This document shows, in pieces, positions 52,365-59,825 of a stretch of DNA of 64,000 bases (the stretch's first letter is position 1; each line of letters starts with the position of its first letter). Made by a program: the position numbers and the translations under genes. The stretch spans positions 1-64,000 of the forward strand of contig CAMHTW010000003.1 of the NCBI GenBank assembly GCA_946188165.1. The letters run 5' to 3'. This DNA is from an uncultured Prevotella sp. (GTDB lineage: Bacteria; Bacteroidota; Bacteroidia; Bacteroidales; Bacteroidaceae). The notes under the pieces are model-generated. The model was not told the origin of the DNA and made no database searches. It was given only the letters and a program-made list of their open reading frames with translations.

Positions 52365-54009
52365 AAAAGTACTGATCTATCAGGTCTTCACCCGCCTATA
52401 CAACAATAGGAACACAACACGTAAGGAAAACGGCACTATCGCCGAGAACGGCTGTAGCAAGTTTGCCGATTTCAGTCCTACCGTGCTGAACCGCTTGGTC
52501 AGCATGGGTATCACACATGTATGGTACACTGGCGTCATCCGACACGCCACACAGACCATTTATAGCGAATACGGCATCCCCCGACAGCATCCCGCTGTGG
52601 TGAAAGGTCGTGCTGGCTCTCCTTACGCCATCACCGACTATTATGACGTCGATCCCGACTTGGCTGTCAGCGTCAACCGACGCATGGCTGAGTTTGAAGA
52701 ACTGGTAGCTCGTACGCACGCGGCTGGGCTGAAAGTCATCATCGACTTTGTGCCCAACCACGTGGCTCGCCAGTATCACAGTATCTGTAAGCCATCGGGC
52801 GTCAAGGACCTGGGCGAAACGGATAACCCCGAACACGGTTTCGATTCTCAGAACAATTTCTATTATTGTCCAAACCAGCGGTTTAACCCCTCCTTCGACC
52901 TCTATAAAGGCGAGGCAGAGCCCTATATCGAGGAGCCTGCCAAGGCTACGGGCAACGACCATTTCGACAACGCCCCCGGACAGAACGACTGGTACGAGAC
53001 GGTCAAACTGAACTATGGCGTCGACTACTATGCCGGACGCATAGGGCACTTCTACCCCATGCCTGACACATGGCAGAAGATGACCGACATCCTGCTGTTC
53101 TGGGCATCCAAGGGCATCGACGGTTTCCGTTGCGACATGGCCGAGATGGTGCCTGCCGAATTCTGGGTACACGCCACGAAGACCGTCAAGCAGCAGTATC
53201 CCGACATCGTATTTATTGGCGAGGTTTACAACCCCAACGAATATCGCCGCTACATTTCAGCAGGTTTCGACTGGCTCTACGACAAGGTAGGCATGTACGA
53301 CACCTTGCGAGCCATCATCTGCGGCCAGCAGTCCACCCAGGCCATCAGCTGGGCGTGGCAGAGTACCGACGACATTCGTGACCACATGCTCTACTTCCTC
53401 GAGAATCATGACGAGCAGCGCATTGCCAGCGACTTTTTTGCTGCCGATGCCCGCAAGGGTGTTCCTGCCCTCGCAGCCTCTGTGCTCATGCAGCAGAACC
53501 CCTTCATGCTCTATGCTGGTCAGGAATATGGCGAGCGGGGTATGGACTGTGAAGGCTTCTCGGGTAACGACGGTCGCACCACGATTTTCGACTACTGGAG
53601 CATCGACACGATCTATCGTTCCTTTGAACGACAGCTTACCGACGACGAGAAGTCGCTCTACCACATCTACAAGAAGATACTCCAGATAGCACGCCGCGAG
53701 TCTGCTGTCAACAGTGGCATCTTCTTCGACCTCATGTACGTCAACCAGCATCTCCATCGTCAATATGTGTTCCTGCGTCGGGCCGGCAGCGACCTGCTCC
53801 TGATAGCAGCTAACTTCGATGGCGACGAGGCCAACATCAACGTCAACATTCCTGCCCATGCCTTTGACTACATGCAGCTGAAGGAGCGTCGTGGCATTGC
53901 CAGCGACATGCTGTCTGCCGACAAAATCAAATTTGAGTTGAAGGCCGACAGTTCTGTCAACATGACCATCCCTGGCTATGGTGCGCGTGTCTGGAAGATG
54001 AAAGCGTGA
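52351..54009 (+). CDS. GH13 alpha-amylase family protein
   Basis: A 552-residue cytoplasmic glycoside hydrolase with no signal peptide. The GH13 barrel motifs are DFVPNH (region I, about 132), FRCDMAEM (nucleophile, about 257), FIGEVYNP (acid/base, about 290) and FLENHDEQR (about 352). A small C-terminal beta domain follows. It probably acts on internal maltodextrin or glycogen alongside MalQ; the exact activity (amylase, trehalose-type or phosphorylase-type) is not clear. Its overlap with fabD suggests translational coupling, although the functions are unrelated. Confidence 0.9.
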   Translation: MASNRKVLIYQVFTRLYNNRNTTRKENGTIAENGCSKFADFSPTVLNRLVSMGITHVWYTGVIRHATQTIYSEYGIPRQHPAVVKGRAGSPYAITDYYDVDPDLAVSVNRRMAEFEELVARTHAAGLKVIIDFVPNHVARQYHSICKPSGVKDLGETDNPEHGFDSQNNFYYCPNQRFNPSFDLYKGEAEPYIEEPAKATGNDHFDNAPGQNDWYETVKLNYGVDYYAGRIGHFYPMPDTWQKMTDILLFWASKGIDGFRCDMAEMVPAEFWVHATKTVKQQYPDIVFIGEVYNPNEYRRYISAGFDWLYDKVGMYDTLRAIICGQQSTQAISWAWQSTDDIRDHMLYFLENHDEQRIASDFFAADARKGVPALAASVLMQQNPFMLYAGQEYGERGMDCEGFSGNDGRTTIFDYWSIDTIYRSFERQLTDDEKSLYHIYKKILQIARRESAVNSGIFFDLMYVNQHLHRQYVFLRRAGSDLLLIAANFDGDEANINVNIPAHAFDYMQLKERRGIASDMLSADKIKFELKADSSVNMTIPGYGARVWKMKA

Positions 54010-54053
54010 TGATGGAAGATGTAAGATGGATGATGGAAGATGTAAGATGGAAG
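54007..54053. repeat. GATGGAAGATGTAA 21-bp tandem repeat after the GH13 gene
   Basis: Two 21-base units (GATGATGGAAGATGTAAGAT type) run from the GH13 stop into the first codons of the next gene. The unit is closely related to the tract inside gph (681-726). Confidence 0.75.
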
Positions 54054-54514
54054 ACTATATACTGAACGAGCATAACAAAGAGGAGTTTCCGCCAGCGCAC
54101 ACGGCCGAACACCTCTTGAATCAGACCATGATTCGCATCTTCGGCTGCGAACGCTCCTATAATGCCCATGTCGAGCGCAAGAAGAGCAAGATGAGCTTCT
54201 ACCTCGACCACAAGCCTACCCGTCAGGAGGAAAAGGAGATTGAACGCCAGATGCAGCAGCTCATCGACGACGACCTGCCTGTCAACTTCGAGTTCGTCTC
54301 GCGCGACGAACTGCCACCGGAGGTCAGTGCCGACCGTCTGCCACAGGATGCCTCCGACACCATCCGACTGGTCCGCATCGGCGACTACGACGTCTGCCCC
54401 TGCATCGGACGCCATGTCCGCTCCACTGCCCAGATAGGCCGTTTCGAAATGCTTGGCACCAACTGGGACGAACACGAACACTCCTTCCGCGTCCGCTTCA
54501 AGATTGTACAGTAA
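54047..54514 (+). CDS. AlaX-like tRNA-editing domain protein
   Basis: A 155-residue protein related to the second additional domain of threonyl/alanyl-tRNA synthetases. The HTAEHLLNQ motif (about residue 20) and CPCIGRHVRS (about 126) supply the zinc-binding H-x3-H...C-x3-H set. Free-standing members hydrolyse mischarged tRNA, typically Ser-tRNA-Ala. The start is uncertain because the repeat at 54007 supplies ATGs; MEDYIL at 54047 is chosen, 54026 is the alternative. It ends just before a strong hairpin. Confidence 0.85.
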   Translation: MEDYILNEHNKEEFPPAHTAEHLLNQTMIRIFGCERSYNAHVERKKSKMSFYLDHKPTRQEEKEIERQMQQLIDDDLPVNFEFVSRDELPPEVSADRLPQDASDTIRLVRIGDYDVCPCIGRHVRSTAQIGRFEMLGTNWDEHEHSFRVRFKIVQ

Positions 54515-54517
54515 ACC

Positions 54518-54553
54518 ATAACGGCAGGCCTCAACAAAGTAGCCTGCCGTTAT
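54518..54553. terminator. 12-bp perfect hairpin between AlaX-like gene and a minus-strand small ORF
   Basis: ATAACGGCAGGC (54518-54529) pairs perfectly with GCCTGCCGTTAT (54542-54553). It follows the AlaX-like stop by 3 bases and also contains the stop codon of the minus-strand ORF, so it can end transcription from both sides. Confidence 0.8.
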
Positions 54554-54633
54554 TGATCTATCCCCTTGCCATTAAGGTACTTGCAGATTTCTTCCGCCAT
54601 TGTTCCTGCTCCGTCATATCGTTTGTTTTTCAA
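54550..54633 (-). CDS. Candidate 27-residue small protein
   Basis: A short frame (TTG start at 54633, stop at 54550) encodes a basic then acidic peptide (KNKRYDGAG, MAEEICKYLNGKG). Support comes from context. A two-element promoter points at it (54673-54704), the predicted leader is about 33 bases, and the stop lies in a strong terminator hairpin. The frame stays open upstream without an ATG, so a decayed gene end is also possible. I do not recognise a family. Confidence 0.35.
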   Translation of the reverse strand: MKNKRYDGAGTMAEEICKYLNGKGIDQ

Positions 54634-54672
54634 TAAACGTTTTACATCTTTCTTCCTTTTATAGAAGAAATG

Positions 54673-54704
54673 CAAAGGTACGAATAAGCGAGCGAAATAC
54701 CAAA
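54673..54704 (-). promoter_or_regulatory. Minus-strand promoter facing the candidate small ORF
   Basis: On the minus strand TTTG (54704-54701), 20-base spacer, TACCTTTG (54680-54673). It is back to back with the plus-strand promoter at 54749-54780. Confidence 0.65.
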
Positions 54705-54748
54705 GATCTATCAAGATTTATGGTTAAGATAAAAAAATAACGGCAAAA

Positions 54749-54780
54749 TTTGGAAGTCTAAGAAAAAGTCTGTATCTTTG
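54749..54780 (+). promoter_or_regulatory. Promoter of the candidate structured RNA
   Basis: TTTG (54749-54752), 20-base spacer, TATCTTTG (54773-54780), predicting transcription from about 54787. Confidence 0.75.
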
Positions 54781-54786
54781 CCTTCG

Positions 54787-55029
54787 ATAAAATACAAATT
54801 ATGTTGAACCCTTAAAAACGAAGATGCCTATGGGCTGAGAGAAATATAATTAGAGATATACGTTGAAGTGTCCGCTGAATCTTGTTCTCAGAAATCTGCA
54901 AATTTCAAGAATGCTACAAGAAAAAGTAGATGGTTCACGCTTGAGGGCGTGGGCATTACTTGTTTAAGTAGCATAGGTTATTGCAGATACCTTGAGAACG
55001 TAAACGAAGTAATTGCTCACGTTTTTTTT
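54787..55029 (+). ncRNA. Candidate structured RNA or leader ending in a terminator
   Basis: About 243 bases between a clear promoter and an eight-T tract (55022-55029) with no gene. The middle folds into a long rod: GTTCTCA (54884-54890) with TGAGAAC (54993-54999), ATCTGCAA (54894-54901) with TTGCAGAT (54981-54988), ATGCTAC (54911-54917) with GTAGCAT (54968-54974), and an inner CACGC/GCGTG hairpin (54936-54951). A competing pairing, CGTGGGCATTACTT (54948-54961) with AAGTAATTGCTCACG (55007-55021), stands directly before the T tract. It may be a 6S-like free RNA or a switch in the leader of the lipoprotein gene at 55073. I cannot assign a known class. Confidence 0.55.
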
Positions 55030-55072
55030 CGTATGCATTCAATACAAACAATAATATCAAACATAAAGCAAA

Positions 55073-56068
55073 ATGAGAACGACGAAGAAGATATGTTTTG
55101 TCTTGTTGGCAGCCATATTAACCGGTTGCTCTACGACACCAAAGGTGATAGCTGATGTCGTGGAACAGTTGCCAAGCCAGCCGGCAGAGAAGGTCGTGGT
55201 GTACAATACAGATGAAAGGGTTCCCAGAGGGGCAAAACCCATCGGCAAGGTGAATGTGACGGATGGCGGCATGACTCCCGCCTACAAATGCCTTTATGGT
55301 AGTATGCTGGCGCTGGCAGTAAGGAAAACTGCTGAGTGCGGGGGCAATGCCCTGCATGTTGACGAGCACAGGACTCCAAACTTCTTTACATCTAGCTGTC
55401 ACCGCATTTGGGGCACCATGTATGTGTTGCCCGACAGCTTGGTGAGTGGTGACGCGCCGTCGACTCTTTTACTGCTGGAGGAAGAGAAGGACCGTGAACT
55501 GCTTGCAATGACACAAGAGCAGATAAAACGCAGAGAGAAAGCTTTGGATAATCCTGACAACATCTTCAAGGTAAACGTTGGCCCATCGTGGATTACGTCC
55601 GAATTGCAGACGCCCACCAAAACATATAAGAACGTCAGGGGTATTGCTTTGGAACTGGGCTATCAGCATCTTTGGCGTTCAGGAATCGGTATCGGCTTTA
55701 GCTATCTATACCATTCAACGTCGTTTGACGAGGCATATGGCGTTAAACTGCACTATTTTGGCCCGAGCGTGGTCTATGGTATCAAATTGGGTGACAGTTG
55801 GCGTATGGATGGTGCTTTAGGCTTGGGCTGTTCCGTTTATATGGAGGAGGCCAAGAATACCATGGTTAGTAAGAATTTCGAGTCGAGTGTCGGCATTTTG
55901 GGCCAGATAGGAATAGAGTATATGCTTTCAAAAAGTATAGGCATAGGCATTCAGTTCAATTCCTTCACCATGAGCATGAAGCGACCAGCTGGTATTGACA
56001 CCAGCAAGTATGACTTCTATGGTATCAAGCGTATAGATGCTCAGTTTGGTCTTAGATTCTATATATGA
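55073..56068 (+). CDS. Outer-membrane lipoprotein with C-terminal beta-barrel-like region
   Basis: A 331-residue exported protein with lipobox AILTGC (Cys about 19). Residues about 25-140 form a compact region (YNTDERVPRGAKPIGKV, CGGNALHVDEH) resembling small lipoproteins that bind cell-surface material. Residues 165-331 alternate hydrophobic strands with aromatic residues and end in FGLRFYI, like an outer-membrane barrel. The combination of a lipoprotein head with a barrel tail is unusual. It stands 44 bases after the terminator of the candidate RNA, so that RNA may control it. Confidence 0.72.
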   Translation: MRTTKKICFVLLAAILTGCSTTPKVIADVVEQLPSQPAEKVVVYNTDERVPRGAKPIGKVNVTDGGMTPAYKCLYGSMLALAVRKTAECGGNALHVDEHRTPNFFTSSCHRIWGTMYVLPDSLVSGDAPSTLLLLEEEKDRELLAMTQEQIKRREKALDNPDNIFKVNVGPSWITSELQTPTKTYKNVRGIALELGYQHLWRSGIGIGFSYLYHSTSFDEAYGVKLHYFGPSVVYGIKLGDSWRMDGALGLGCSVYMEEAKNTMVSKNFESSVGILGQIGIEYMLSKSIGIGIQFNSFTMSMKRPAGIDTSKYDFYGIKRIDAQFGLRFYI

Positions 56069-56345
56069 TAAGTACACAGAAGATTCCCTATTGTGTAAAA
56101 GTATCCGATGCGGACATCATGGCGGGGAATGCCGATGGACATCCAACGAGAACGTTATATGCAATAAGCAGTAACGTTGCTTGAAGTAAGCAAAGACGTT
56201 GTTTAAAGTAAGGAAAAAGGTTGTAAAGGCGGTTCTTTAGTTCGTTCTTCGTCGAAGAACGTTAATTCCACGTCGAAGAACGAGAATTCCACGTCGAAGA
56301 ACGAGAATTCTTCGTCGAGGATTTGGCTTTTCGAAACGTTTTGAG
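56069..56345. other. Intergenic region with four 21-bp tandem units and a palindrome
   Basis: No gene is supported up to 56239. Positions 56240-56323 hold four 21-base units with a shared GTCGAAGAAC core. The first contains the perfect palindrome GTTCTTCGTCGAAGAAC (56244-56260) and the others carry AATTCCACGTCGAAGAAC. The units end within the -33 box of the following promoter, so they look like operator sites for a dimeric regulator, perhaps the HU-HIG protein itself. Confidence 0.6.
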
Positions 56346-56353
56346 TAACTTTG
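56322..56353 (+). promoter_or_regulatory. Promoter of the second HU-HIG gene
   Basis: TTTG (56322-56325), 20-base spacer, TAACTTTG (56346-56353), 20 bases before the ATG. The last 21-bp unit overlaps the -33 box. Confidence 0.7.
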
Positions 56354-56372
56354 CACCAAAAACCATATTATT

Positions 56373-56999
56373 ATGTATGCCAAGTATATCAAAAAAGAAA
56401 TAGCCGACCTGAATGGAACGGGTCATACGCAGGCTATTTACAAAATGAAGACACAAGCCATGAGCCATGATGAATTTGTGGATTTGTGTAGCCGAGAAGG
56501 TGCAATGCCAAAAGATGCCATCGAAGGTGTGCTGACACTGATTCACGACAAGTTGGCACTGAGCATGGCTGAAGGATTCTCCGTGAAAATTAACGGGTTA
56601 GGTACCTTTATAGCTAAATTGGGTATGAGAGACGGCGTACTGCCCGATGCCTTCGAGCCTGGCGAAACGAAACACAACGCAAAGAACATCAAAGTGACGG
56701 GAGTTTCATATAGGGCAGACAAAGAACTGATAAGCAATACGAGTAGGAAATGCGTCTTAATAAAGGAGGGCGAAAGTCGTCTCAAGAAGCCCACCACTAC
56801 TTTGGAAGAGCGTATTGCTAAAGCAAGAAAGTTCTTAGAAGAGAAGCCCTTGATGCGCGTCATGGACTATGCGTGGCTGACGGGACTGTCGCGCACCACA
56901 GCATCGATAGAACTGCGAAAGATTGCCAGCGACCCTACGTCTGGTATTACATCGACAGGACAAAACAGCCAAAAATACTACTGTTTGCGGAAGGTATAA
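56373..56999 (+). CDS. HU-HIG family DNA-binding protein
   Basis: A 208-residue protein of the same plan as 9089-9712. The HU-like domain spans about 5-120 (MSHDEFVDLCSREG, then KINGLGTFIAKLG). A linker and a C-terminal helix-turn-helix-like segment follow (MRVMDYAWLTGLSRTTASIE, about 165-185), ending in a short beta wing. It is expected to bind specific DNA through the C-terminal part. The palindromic 21-bp units directly upstream are obvious candidate sites for autoregulation (inference). Confidence 0.83.
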   Translation: MYAKYIKKEIADLNGTGHTQAIYKMKTQAMSHDEFVDLCSREGAMPKDAIEGVLTLIHDKLALSMAEGFSVKINGLGTFIAKLGMRDGVLPDAFEPGETKHNAKNIKVTGVSYRADKELISNTSRKCVLIKEGESRLKKPTTTLEERIAKARKFLEEKPLMRVMDYAWLTGLSRTTASIELRKIASDPTSGITSTGQNSQKYYCLRKV

Positions 57000-57029
57000 A
57001 ACCTCTATGCATGGAAAAACGAAAATAAA

Positions 57030-57061
57030 TTTGCATTTTCGCTCACTTATTCGTACCTTTG
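57030..57061 (+). promoter_or_regulatory. Promoter of the porD-recN pair
   Basis: TTTG (57030-57033), 20-base spacer, TACCTTTG (57054-57061). It lies within 10 bases of the first possible ATG, so the mRNA leader is very short. Confidence 0.7.
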
Positions 57062-57070
57062 CGGCGATTT

Positions 57071-58015
57071 ATGAAAAGTAAAAAGATGATACGATACGGA
57101 ACACTACGAATACTGCTGGCATCAACCATGCTGGTGGCTCTTTTCGTGGCAGCCCCATTCACAATGGTGGCGCAAGAGCTGCAGGTGAAGATTAACATCA
57201 ATACGCAGCAGGTGGGGACGTCGGACAAGAGCGTGTTCGACAACCTGCAGCAGACGCTGGAGCAATGGATGAACGAGCGCCAGTGGACGGACTTGCAATT
57301 CCAGCAGAACGAGCGTATCGTGGTGAACTTCAACCTAACGGTAACGAAGTATGACAAGTCCAACAACCGCATTTCGTGTACGGCCATGATTCAGGCTAAC
57401 CGCCCTGTCTATAACTCGTCGTACACCACGACATTATATAATAACAAGGATGGCGACTTCAACTTCGACTTCGCACAGTTCGACCAGCTGAACTACAACG
57501 ACGAGACGGTTGACAACCAACTGACGGCGCTGATGGCGTACTATGCCTACCTGATTATCGGACTGAATCTGGACTCGTTCTCGCCCTTGGGCGGTACTGA
57601 CATCCTGCAGCGTTGCATGCAGCTGACGAATAATGCGCAGGACCTGGGATTCACGGGCTGGAAGGCCTTCGAGACGACGCGCAACCGATTTGCCATCATC
57701 AACGACTATCTGGACGAGGCCATGAAGCCATTCCGCCAGCTGCAGTACGACTACTACCGCAAGGGGCTGGACGAGATGGCGCAGAATGCCGACCGCGGAC
57801 GCACGAACGTGACCGAGGCTCTGCAACTGCTGAAGCAGGCGCACGATGAGAAGCCGCTGTCGCTGTTGCCGCAGATCTGGACGGACTATAAGCGCGACGA
57901 ACTGGCTAACATCTACAAGGGCAAGGGCACGGCCAAAGAAAAGGAGCAGGTGCACGAACTGCTGTTCAACATCAATGCGGCACAGTCGAACGCGTGGAAC
58001 AAGATCAAAGAATAA
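57071..58015 (+). CDS. porD: PorD/DUF4835 family protein (type IX secretion-associated)
   Basis: A 314-residue exported protein with a signal peptide ending AQE (about residue 36), then the DUF4835 pattern: ELQVKININTQQV, RIVVNFNLTVTKYD, then FDFAQFDQLNYND, and YYAYLIIGLNLDSFSPLGG. DUF4835 is named PorD from its link to type IX secretion, though its mechanism is unclear. The upstream TTG at 57059 overlaps the -7 box, so ATG 57071 or 57086 (MIRYG) is used. recN follows after 78 bases, the usual order in Bacteroidota. Confidence 0.87.
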   Translation: MKSKKMIRYGTLRILLASTMLVALFVAAPFTMVAQELQVKININTQQVGTSDKSVFDNLQQTLEQWMNERQWTDLQFQQNERIVVNFNLTVTKYDKSNNRISCTAMIQANRPVYNSSYTTTLYNNKDGDFNFDFAQFDQLNYNDETVDNQLTALMAYYAYLIIGLNLDSFSPLGGTDILQRCMQLTNNAQDLGFTGWKAFETTRNRFAIINDYLDEAMKPFRQLQYDYYRKGLDEMAQNADRGRTNVTEALQLLKQAHDEKPLSLLPQIWTDYKRDELANIYKGKGTAKEKEQVHELLFNINAAQSNAWNKIKE

Positions 58016-58093
58016 AAGACAACTAAGACAACCAAAACAACACAAAGGAAAGTTGTCATAAGTTGTCCAAGTTGTTTTCTAAATATAAATAAT

Positions 58094-59758
58094 ATGCTGA
58101 AGCAACTGTATATCAAGAATTTTACGCTGATTGACGAGCTGGACATCGAACTGTATCCGGGCTTCTCGGTCATCACCGGTGAGACGGGCGCGGGCAAGAG
58201 CATCATACTGGGTGCCATCGGACTGCTGCTGGGTCAGCGAGCCGACTCGAAGAGCATCAAGGCGGGTGCAGAGAAATGCATCATCGAGGCCCATTTCGAC
58301 CTGTCGCGCTACCCGATGCAGGACTTCTTCGAAGAGAACGAGATAGAGCAGGACAGCGAAGATACCATCATCCGTCGCGAACTGACAGCGACGGGAAAGA
58401 GTCGTGCTTTCATCAATGATACTCCAGTGGGGCTCAGCCAGTTAAAGGAACTTGGTGAACAATTAGTTGACGTACATTCACAACACCAGAACCTACTCCT
58501 GCAGAAGCAGGACTTCCAACTGAGCGTGGTGGATATTATAGCCAACGACAGTCGGGAACTGACCGCCTATCAGCAGACCTACAGCCAACTGCAAACGGCC
58601 CAAAGCCAGCTGCAAGCGATGAAGGACGACATAGAGCGCAACCGACAGAGCCAGGACTTCCTGCAGTTCCAGTGCGAGGAACTGGAGAATGCCCGACTGA
58701 CGGAAGGCGAACAGGAAGAACTGGAACAGCAGAGCGAGACCATGGAGCACGCCGAGGACATCAAGACGGCCCTGTACGAGGCTGACAATGCCCTATATGG
58801 CGAACAGATGGGTGCAGTCAGTCAGGTGCACACAGCCAAGAACGCCCTAAGCGGCATCAGCAAGGTCATGCCCAAGACGGCTGAGTTGGCCGAACGCCTG
58901 GATAGCTGTCGCATAGAACTGAAGGACATTGCCGACGAGGTAAGCGCGATGCTGGAGGATACCGACTTCAACCCCTCGGAACTGGACCGTATCAATAGTC
59001 GTCTGGACCGCATCTACGAACTGGAGAAGAAATACCATGCCGACACGGTTGAAGAGCTGATAGGAAAGCGCGACGAGCTGCGACAGAAGCTGAACAACAT
59101 AGAGAACAGCGACGAGGCACTGGCCGAACTGGAAGCCAAATGCCAACAGCTGAGGGCCAAGAGCCAACAGCAGGCAGACGCGCTGACCAAACTGCGACTG
59201 AAGGCCGGCAAGGAGATAGAACAGCAGCTGCGGCAGCGACTGGTGCCGCTGGGCATGCCCAACGTACGCTTCGAGGTGAACATCCAGAAGGGCGAACTGG
59301 GCAAGAACGGACAGGACGCCGTGGCCTTCCTCTTTTCGGCCAACACGTCCACCCCACTCCAACCTGTCGCACAGGTGGCCTCGGGCGGTGAGATAGCCCG
59401 TGTTATGCTATCGCTGAAGGCTATGATCAGCGGTGCCGTGAAGCTGCCCACCATCATCTTCGACGAGATTGACACGGGCGTCAGCGGCAAGATAGCCGAG
59501 AAGATGGCCGACATCATGCAGGAGATGGGACAGACCGAACGTCAGGTCATCTCCATCACGCACCTGCCCCAGATAGCCTCGAAGGGTAGCCACCACTACC
59601 GCGTGTCGAAAGAGGAGACCGCCAATGGCACTACCAGTCAGATGCAGGAACTGACGCAGGACGAGCGCGTCAGCGAGATAGCTCAGATGCTGAGCGGCAG
59701 CGACGTTTCAGAAGCTGCTATCGCTAACGCGAAGCAGCTTCTGAAATTGAGTAATTGA
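58094..59758 (+). CDS. recN: DNA repair protein RecN
   Basis: A 554-residue SMC-like ATPase acting in double-strand break repair. Walker A is GETGAGKSI (about 31), followed by a long coiled-coil region (about 155-370). The ABC signature region QVASGGEIARVMLSL (about 428) and Walker B TIIFDEIDTGVSG (about 455) follow. Near the 3' end a GAAGCTGCT/AGCAGCTTC hairpin lies within the coding sequence, and the stop runs into a short-repeat tract. Confidence 0.96.
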   Translation: MLKQLYIKNFTLIDELDIELYPGFSVITGETGAGKSIILGAIGLLLGQRADSKSIKAGAEKCIIEAHFDLSRYPMQDFFEENEIEQDSEDTIIRRELTATGKSRAFINDTPVGLSQLKELGEQLVDVHSQHQNLLLQKQDFQLSVVDIIANDSRELTAYQQTYSQLQTAQSQLQAMKDDIERNRQSQDFLQFQCEELENARLTEGEQEELEQQSETMEHAEDIKTALYEADNALYGEQMGAVSQVHTAKNALSGISKVMPKTAELAERLDSCRIELKDIADEVSAMLEDTDFNPSELDRINSRLDRIYELEKKYHADTVEELIGKRDELRQKLNNIENSDEALAELEAKCQQLRAKSQQQADALTKLRLKAGKEIEQQLRQRLVPLGMPNVRFEVNIQKGELGKNGQDAVAFLFSANTSTPLQPVAQVASGGEIARVMLSLKAMISGAVKLPTIIFDEIDTGVSGKIAEKMADIMQEMGQTERQVISITHLPQIASKGSHHYRVSKEETANGTTSQMQELTQDERVSEIAQMLSGSDVSEAAIANAKQLLKLSN

Positions 59759-59824
59759 GACAATGAGACAATGAGAAATTATTGAGAAATTGAGAAATTG
59801 AGATAATGAGATAATGAGAAATTA
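59745..59824. repeat. ATTGAGA/AATGAGA short repeats between recN and the protease-like gene
   Basis: About ten degenerate 7-base units (GTAATTGA, GACAATGA, GAAATTGA, GATAATGA) start within the recN stop region and end in the first codons of the next gene. They supply a spurious early ATG at 59814. Confidence 0.85.
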
Positions 59825-59825
59825 T

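Noticed and set aside
54833..54845. TPP riboswitch suggested by CTGAGAGAAA
   Set aside because: The other conserved TPP elements (such as CTGATCTGG) are missing and the next gene is not thiamine-related.
59710..59741. Terminator of recN
   Set aside because: The GAAGCTGCT/AGCAGCTTC hairpin lies inside the coding sequence before the stop and has no T tract, so it is more likely a codon coincidence or stabiliser.
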